Assembly (NCBI GenBank): GCA_965649825.1
Contig: OZ287702.1
Coordinates: forward strand, 1,116,001-1,180,000
Source of the DNA: Penicillus capitatus
Taxonomy: Eukaryota; Chlorophyta
Length of the DNA stretch: 64,000 nt
Direction: 5' to 3'
The position numbers and the translations under genes are program-made. This document shows positions 59,965 through 64,000 of this stretch, piece by piece (the first letter of the stretch is position 1; each line of letters opens with the position of its first letter). The notes beneath the pieces were generated by a model that had not been told where the DNA came from, did no database searches, and saw only the letters and a list, made by a program, of their open reading frames with translations.

Positions 59965-62900
59965 TTACTTGCGCTGGGTATTCAGATGTGCACTGTCGTC
60001 CTGGTGAAAAAGTAAGCCCATGGGGCACAGATTTCGTCCATCGGATGGCTCCCCCGTATTGTGATCCGATGTGTGTTGATCTTCTGAATCATCGGACCAT
60101 CCACAACTGCCATCAGAGGAATCGGATGAACCGCTTCTGGAAGATACAGCGTGCTGATGGGCGCTTGGCAGTTCAGCAAGAATAGATTTCATCATTTCAA
60201 ACGTGTTCTTTCGTGCAATCTCGCGATGCATGTGCGTGGCGTCATCACTACGGCCATGCTGAGCTTGTTGCCGTTTCTCCTTTGGATGCCTCCTGGAAGA
60301 ACAGGTACTGTGATGTGACGGACCATCTTCGCCCTTGTTTCTGAACCATTGACGCCAGATGAAGTACGATAGTCCACATGCGAAGAGGAGCAGTAGAAAC
60401 ACTGCTGGAATAAACAACGCATAAATAGGGACGGTGACGGATGTCGAATCGCCACGGGTCATGACATTACTGGCAACTGCGTTTTTCTGGTTATGAGGAA
60501 ATCCTGCATCTTTACGATTTAGTACAGTATTGCAGCCATAGCCGCAATGGTGCGTCTTGTTTTGATTCTCCAGAGCAACTTGGAGTATGCGTTTCGTTTC
60601 GATCAAATCGTTTTTCGTTCCGAGAGTGATGGGACACATATCAGGTCGAGCGTCTTCGAGATGGCATAGGCCTTCTTCTTCGGCCGTCGGGGGATTGCAC
60701 AGTTCTGTAGATCCCAGAACGTCCAATGGTTGTCTTTTATTGGCATCTGTCGTCGAGACATCTGCCCCTGCGTTCAATAAGGACGTGACAGAGGAAGGGC
60801 GCACGCAGGCTGAGGCAAAATGAAGTGGCGATCGAACATCGGCATTGAGTGTTTCGATAGCTGCGCCATCGACGGAGAGCAGCTCCAAGAGAATACGATG
60901 GTCGACGCCTCTGGCGGCCAGATGGACAGGTGTGTTGCCGAACTTGTCCGATGCATTGACGTTAGCACTGTGCTCCAACAGCAATCGTACTGCTCCTTGA
61001 TGGGCACGGTCCACAGCTAGGTGAAGTGCTGTCCATCCGAGCTTGTTCGGAACCGCGACAAGCTGTCCATAGATACTCACTGGCATCCTTTTCTCACGAA
61101 AAGATGCGTCGTACTCCAGCAACTGTTTCATCACCGAAATCTGACGAAGACGTGTCGCCAAATGCAGCGCCGCCTCGCCAAAGGTATCGGTCGTCAGATG
61201 TAGGGGAGAGATGATGGGCGCTAAGTTCGACGTGTCTATCAAGGAAGTCGCAAATTCTGCTTCTGCTGCTGCAAGGAGAATGTTGATGACACCAGTATGT
61301 CCGTCCATTGCTGCCATGTGCAATGCTGTCTTGCCATCATTACGTGCAGTATCAATATCTGCGCCGTTCTCGATCAAGAGAGCTGCTGCATTCTGGTACC
61401 CCTCCGCGGCGGCGATCATGAGTGACGTCTCTCCAATGTTGCTGGCGGCGTCCACTCTGGCAGACGCCTGTAGCAGCCGCGAAAGAATAGCGATGTGACC
61501 TTCCTGTGCGGCGCTCATCAGTGGGGTCCAACCATGGATGTCGGCAATCTCCGTGTCCGCGCCTCGTTTTAGAAGCTCCTGTGTGACTGGAACGTGGCCG
61601 TCTGCGGCTGCGACAAACAAAGCTGTCTCGCCCAGCTGATTCACAGCATTGATCGAAATGCCTCGATCCAACAAGAAAGGAACCATTCGTGCTCTCCCCT
61701 TGTCGGCGGCAACGAACAGCGCTGTACACCCAGAAGCATCACGCACATCTTTCTCGGCTCCGTGTTCCAACAGAAGCTTTGCAAGGTATATATCGCCCCG
61801 TCCTGCAGCCAGGTGTAGAGGTGTCTGTTGTTGTATCGCATCGGGCACGTTAACGTCCACGATGGCGTCACTCCTGTCGTTTTCCAACAAGAATCGCACA
61901 AAATCTCCATATCCGTTTGCCGTGGCTGCCCACACAGGCGTCTCTTGGTCGTTGTTCGGAATATTCACATCGGCGCCGTAATCCAGCAACGCCTTGAGTA
62001 CATCGGCACTGCCAGATGCCGCAGCAGATAGAAGTGGTGTCGTGCCCAACATGTCTTGCACATTTACGTTCTCCATCTCCGCCAGCAGCAGCCGCGTGAT
62101 TTTGCCGTATCCTCTCAAAGCTGCTGCATGCAACGGCGTCTTGCCATCTCCATCTCGCATGTTGGCATTGGCCCCGTGCTTGAGCAAGTAGTCGACCACC
62201 TGCGTTCTGCCATAGAAACTCGCCCGATAGAGAGCTGTGTATCCCTGATCGTCCACGGCATCGATGGCAATTTCGGGAGACCGACTGAGAATCTCTTTGA
62301 CACCAACAATATCTCCAGCCTCTGCTGCGTCTCGGAGGTGCTGTTCTTCTTTGCGTTTCGCCGTTTCTAACCGTTCGTGCTTTGCCGCAGTGGCTCCAAT
62401 TCCGTTTCTCTCGGCCCGTGTGTCGCCGAAGAAGCTTCCCGAGGTGACATCTGTGTCTCTTTGCGGCATTGCCCTCTCACTCGGAAGTAATTCTGCCGCC
62501 ACTTCGGAATGCGTCATGTTCGTTGCCACGGAATACGGCGTCCGTCCGTTGTTATCTTCGATGCGCCTGTCGGCGCCAAAATCTAGTAGCAACTGCACAG
62601 AGTCGAGATCGCCGACGCGTGCTGCCAGCAACAGAGCTGTCTCTCCAGAGCCGTTCTGTCTGTTCACGTCGCATCCGGCCTTCAACAGAAGAACAGCGAT
62701 GTCCCGTTCCCCATTATGAATGGTGAGGTGCAGAGCCGTGTTGCCATCTGGACCGGCGGCGTTGATGTCGACTCTCCCTTCGTTAAGGAGGGATCGAACT
62801 TGGTCGATGTTGCCATGGTTGCAGGCGCTGAGTAATGCCTCCTCTGAATTCCCGTCTTCCATGCCCTGAGTGATGGAGGGCACCAAACGGTTAGTAGAAT

Positions 62901-63006
62901 TGCACCTGGTGGGTGAGAAGAGAGAAAACGCGAAATCTTCGCTGCGATAGACGGTCGTGGTGTATCGCGCGAACACCACATACACTGAGCGTGGGAGGGA
63001 CGTCAC
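59965..63006 (-). CDS. Large ankyrin-repeat membrane protein, up to 1013 aa
   Basis: One long, almost intron-free frame encodes about 20 ankyrin repeats (residues about 52-760), for example NTALHLTIHNGERDIAVLLL, TALYRASFYGRTQVVDYLL and TPLHAAALRGYGKITRLLL. A Cys-containing linker (HHCGYGCNTV) and one membrane span (VPIYALFIPAVFLLLLFACG, about residues 868-890) follow. A Ser/His/Asp-rich tail of about 120 residues ends the protein. There is no N-terminal signal, so the repeats are probably cytosolic if the span acts as a tail-like anchor. The true start may be Met49 (62862): a CTAAC branch-point-like motif and acceptor CACTCAG just before it suggest a 40-bp intron in the leader. Partners are unknown. 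Lack of introns contrasts with its neighbours. Confidence 0.85.
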   Translation of the reverse strand: MTSLPRSVYVVFARYTTTVYRSEDFAFSLFSPTRCNSTNRLVPSITQGMEDGNSEEALLSACNHGNIDQVRSLLNEGRVDINAAGPDGNTALHLTIHNGERDIAVLLLKAGCDVNRQNGSGETALLLAARVGDLDSVQLLLDFGADRRIEDNNGRTPYSVATNMTHSEVAAELLPSERAMPQRDTDVTSGSFFGDTRAERNGIGATAAKHERLETAKRKEEQHLRDAAEAGDIVGVKEILSRSPEIAIDAVDDQGYTALYRASFYGRTQVVDYLLKHGANANMRDGDGKTPLHAAALRGYGKITRLLLAEMENVNVQDMLGTTPLLSAAASGSADVLKALLDYGADVNIPNNDQETPVWAATANGYGDFVRFLLENDRSDAIVDVNVPDAIQQQTPLHLAAGRGDIYLAKLLLEHGAEKDVRDASGCTALFVAADKGRARMVPFLLDRGISINAVNQLGETALFVAAADGHVPVTQELLKRGADTEIADIHGWTPLMSAAQEGHIAILSRLLQASARVDAASNIGETSLMIAAAEGYQNAAALLIENGADIDTARNDGKTALHMAAMDGHTGVINILLAAAEAEFATSLIDTSNLAPIISPLHLTTDTFGEAALHLATRLRQISVMKQLLEYDASFREKRMPVSIYGQLVAVPNKLGWTALHLAVDRAHQGAVRLLLEHSANVNASDKFGNTPVHLAARGVDHRILLELLSVDGAAIETLNADVRSPLHFASACVRPSSVTSLLNAGADVSTTDANKRQPLDVLGSTELCNPPTAEEEGLCHLEDARPDMCPITLGTKNDLIETKRILQVALENQNKTHHCGYGCNTVLNRKDAGFPHNQKNAVASNVMTRGDSTSVTVPIYALFIPAVFLLLLFACGLSYFIWRQWFRNKGEDGPSHHSTCSSRRHPKEKRQQAQHGRSDDATHMHREIARKNTFEMMKSILAELPSAHQHAVSSRSGSSDSSDGSCGWSDDSEDQHTSDHNTGEPSDGRNLCPMGLLFHQDDSAHLNTQRK

Positions 63007-63585
63007 ATCAACGATGAGGTTTAGCGTGAAGGGGGTGGGGCTTGTGCAAAGTCGCGTCTTTTAAACGTGACCGTGTTTCGACCTCGACCACGTCCCCTCA
63101 ACCTGATTCTCTGTCATCTGAGTTTATGATCTGATCAAAACCCGACCAGATCAGTTGACGTGTGACCATTGTCAGATCCACCTCAAAGCTTTCGTCCGTT
63201 GTCTTCCTCAGACCCACTCGGCGGCGCGCTCATTCGCGTTTATTTCTCAACCTCTCAAATCGTCCCGAATGTTCTTGACAGGCGAAGATTTGGAAAGGCT
63301 AAATGGTTGTTCTTCTGCAGCTAAAACTGCAGCCTTGAATCCACTTTCACAGCAGTCGGCACCAATAGATGTCAATTCTTCAGGAACAAACTAACGCGGA
63401 AGGAAAACACTTGCTGTAAAATTGAAGAATCCACTCCTGGCAAAGCACATACTCTGAAACTACTCTTATGTGGTATCACTTAACCATTTGGGTGCAGTAA
63501 AGATTCAAACTGTAAGCATTCTCTTCGTTCATTCTCTGGGTAGAAGGTGGTTCAACGATCCTGGGAATTTCTCATTGAAATTGAC
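63007..63585. other. Intergenic, nothing supportable
   Basis: A 79-codon plus-strand frame (63155-63394) reads fairly protein-like but has no domain, clear ATG or splice partner. Confidence 0.4.
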
Positions 63586-64000
63586 TCAAACGCCCGATAT
63601 ATTGCTAAGAGATTTCCTCTCAAACCTCTCAATTTCTTCAAAGAGACAGCACGCAAAAAAGAGGACTTCTTCGTCAGCTCCGGCGAACAGAATGGACAAG
63701 AGCGGATTTCGAACAAGGAAATACAAAAGACCCTTTTTACGCGGGGGAAGCAATGCGATTGTTGAAAGTATAAGCCTATCCTCCTCCGGGAAAAGTGGAG
63801 TTCTTCTTGCCTTTGCGAATGCGGAAGTTCTTCTTGCCTTTGCGAATGCGGACTCCCCGAAAAGTTCGTCGTCAGAGTCTCTTTCCGTCATTAGTGGAAC
63901 ATCGCTTGCAGAACGAGGCGATTCTCCGGCGACGCTTTCGATGATCTCTATCGCTTTCATACGCACAGCGACGTATTCTTCGCCAGTCTCGTTTTCGAGC
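63586..64000 (-). CDS. Partial hypothetical gene running off the window end
   Basis: The minus frame is open from the window edge (LENETGEEYVAVRMKAIEI) to a stop at 63586. It is acidic, then carries a perfect 9-residue tandem repeat SAFAKARRT encoded by a 27-bp DNA duplication. A hydrophobic and basic C-terminus (YFLVRNPLLSILFAG) may be partly intronic. No family recognised; the 5' part lies outside the window. Confidence 0.4.
   Translation of the reverse strand, partial: LENETGEEYVAVRMKAIEIIESVAGESPRSASDVPLMTERDSDDELFGESAFAKARRTSAFAKARRTPLFPEEDRLILSTIALLPPRKKGLLYFLVRNPLLSILFAGADEEVLFFACCLFEEIERFERKSLSNISGV
63799..63852. repeat. 27-bp perfect tandem duplication
   Basis: Units 63799-63825 and 63826-63852 are identical. 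On the minus strand they add nine residues in frame to the partial gene. Confidence 0.95.

Overview
The window is nuclear DNA of a photosynthetic eukaryote, most likely an alga. It carries spliceosomal introns (nearly all 43-70 bp, GT-AG or sometimes GC-AG) together with plastid-linked genes: a PsbP-family lumen protein with a twin-arginine signal, a fused bacterial-type glycyl-tRNA synthetase, a RelA/SpoT homologue, a Rieske ferredoxin-like protein, a Rubisco-LSMT-like SET protein and a pTAC10-like S1 protein. I cannot name the lineage. All exon models were read by eye from frame continuity, splice dinucleotides and family alignment, so each model is inference until transcripts are mapped.

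Positions 1-17.7 kb are an accessory, repeat-rich stretch. They hold a decayed LTR-retroelement pol gene split by a 205-bp solo LTR, a promoter-like block with heat-shock-element-like motifs, and two copies of a 1.5-kb segmental duplication carrying a type II membrane-protein gene (intact at 16.6-17.7 kb, broken at 3.4-4.5 kb). A relic of a Dicer-type helicase directly abuts the broken copy. This stretch also has one readable Pro/Gln-rich gene (8.8-10.2 kb), a 58-bp minisatellite, A/T hairpin repeats and a pair of duplicated 350-420 bp intron-like elements.

Positions 17.7-64 kb are compact and gene-rich. In order they hold class I fructose-bisphosphate aldolase (-), Aha1 Hsp90 co-chaperone (-), Rieske protein (-), RelA/SpoT homologue (-), an unidentified membrane protein (+), a DNAJB12-type J protein (-), a 1664-aa SAP/D-Ala-D-Ala-ligase fusion (+), GDP-mannose pyrophosphorylase (-), an orphan gene (-), SET/LSMT (+), an ankyrin protein (+), pyruvate kinase (-), glycerol-3-phosphate dehydrogenase (+), RCC1 (+), PsbP-like (-), GlyQS (+), a ZIP transporter (-), an S1 protein (+), organellar uL6 (-), NDUFV1 of complex I (-), an orphan (+), a large ankyrin membrane protein (-) and a partial gene (-). 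Intergenic gaps are often 45-160 bp, and the PsbP-like and GlyQS start codons are only 44 bp apart.

These genes cover glycolysis (aldolase, pyruvate kinase), glycerolipid and sugar-nucleotide supply, organelle translation (GlyQS, uL6), plastid signalling (RSH), respiration (NDUFV1), proteostasis (Aha1, J protein) and nuclear transport (RCC1). They look like ordinary neighbours rather than a pathway cluster. The most unusual genes are the SAP-SAP-Ddl-Ddl fusion, the RSH with a ruined hydrolase site, and the Dicer relic beside the gene duplication.
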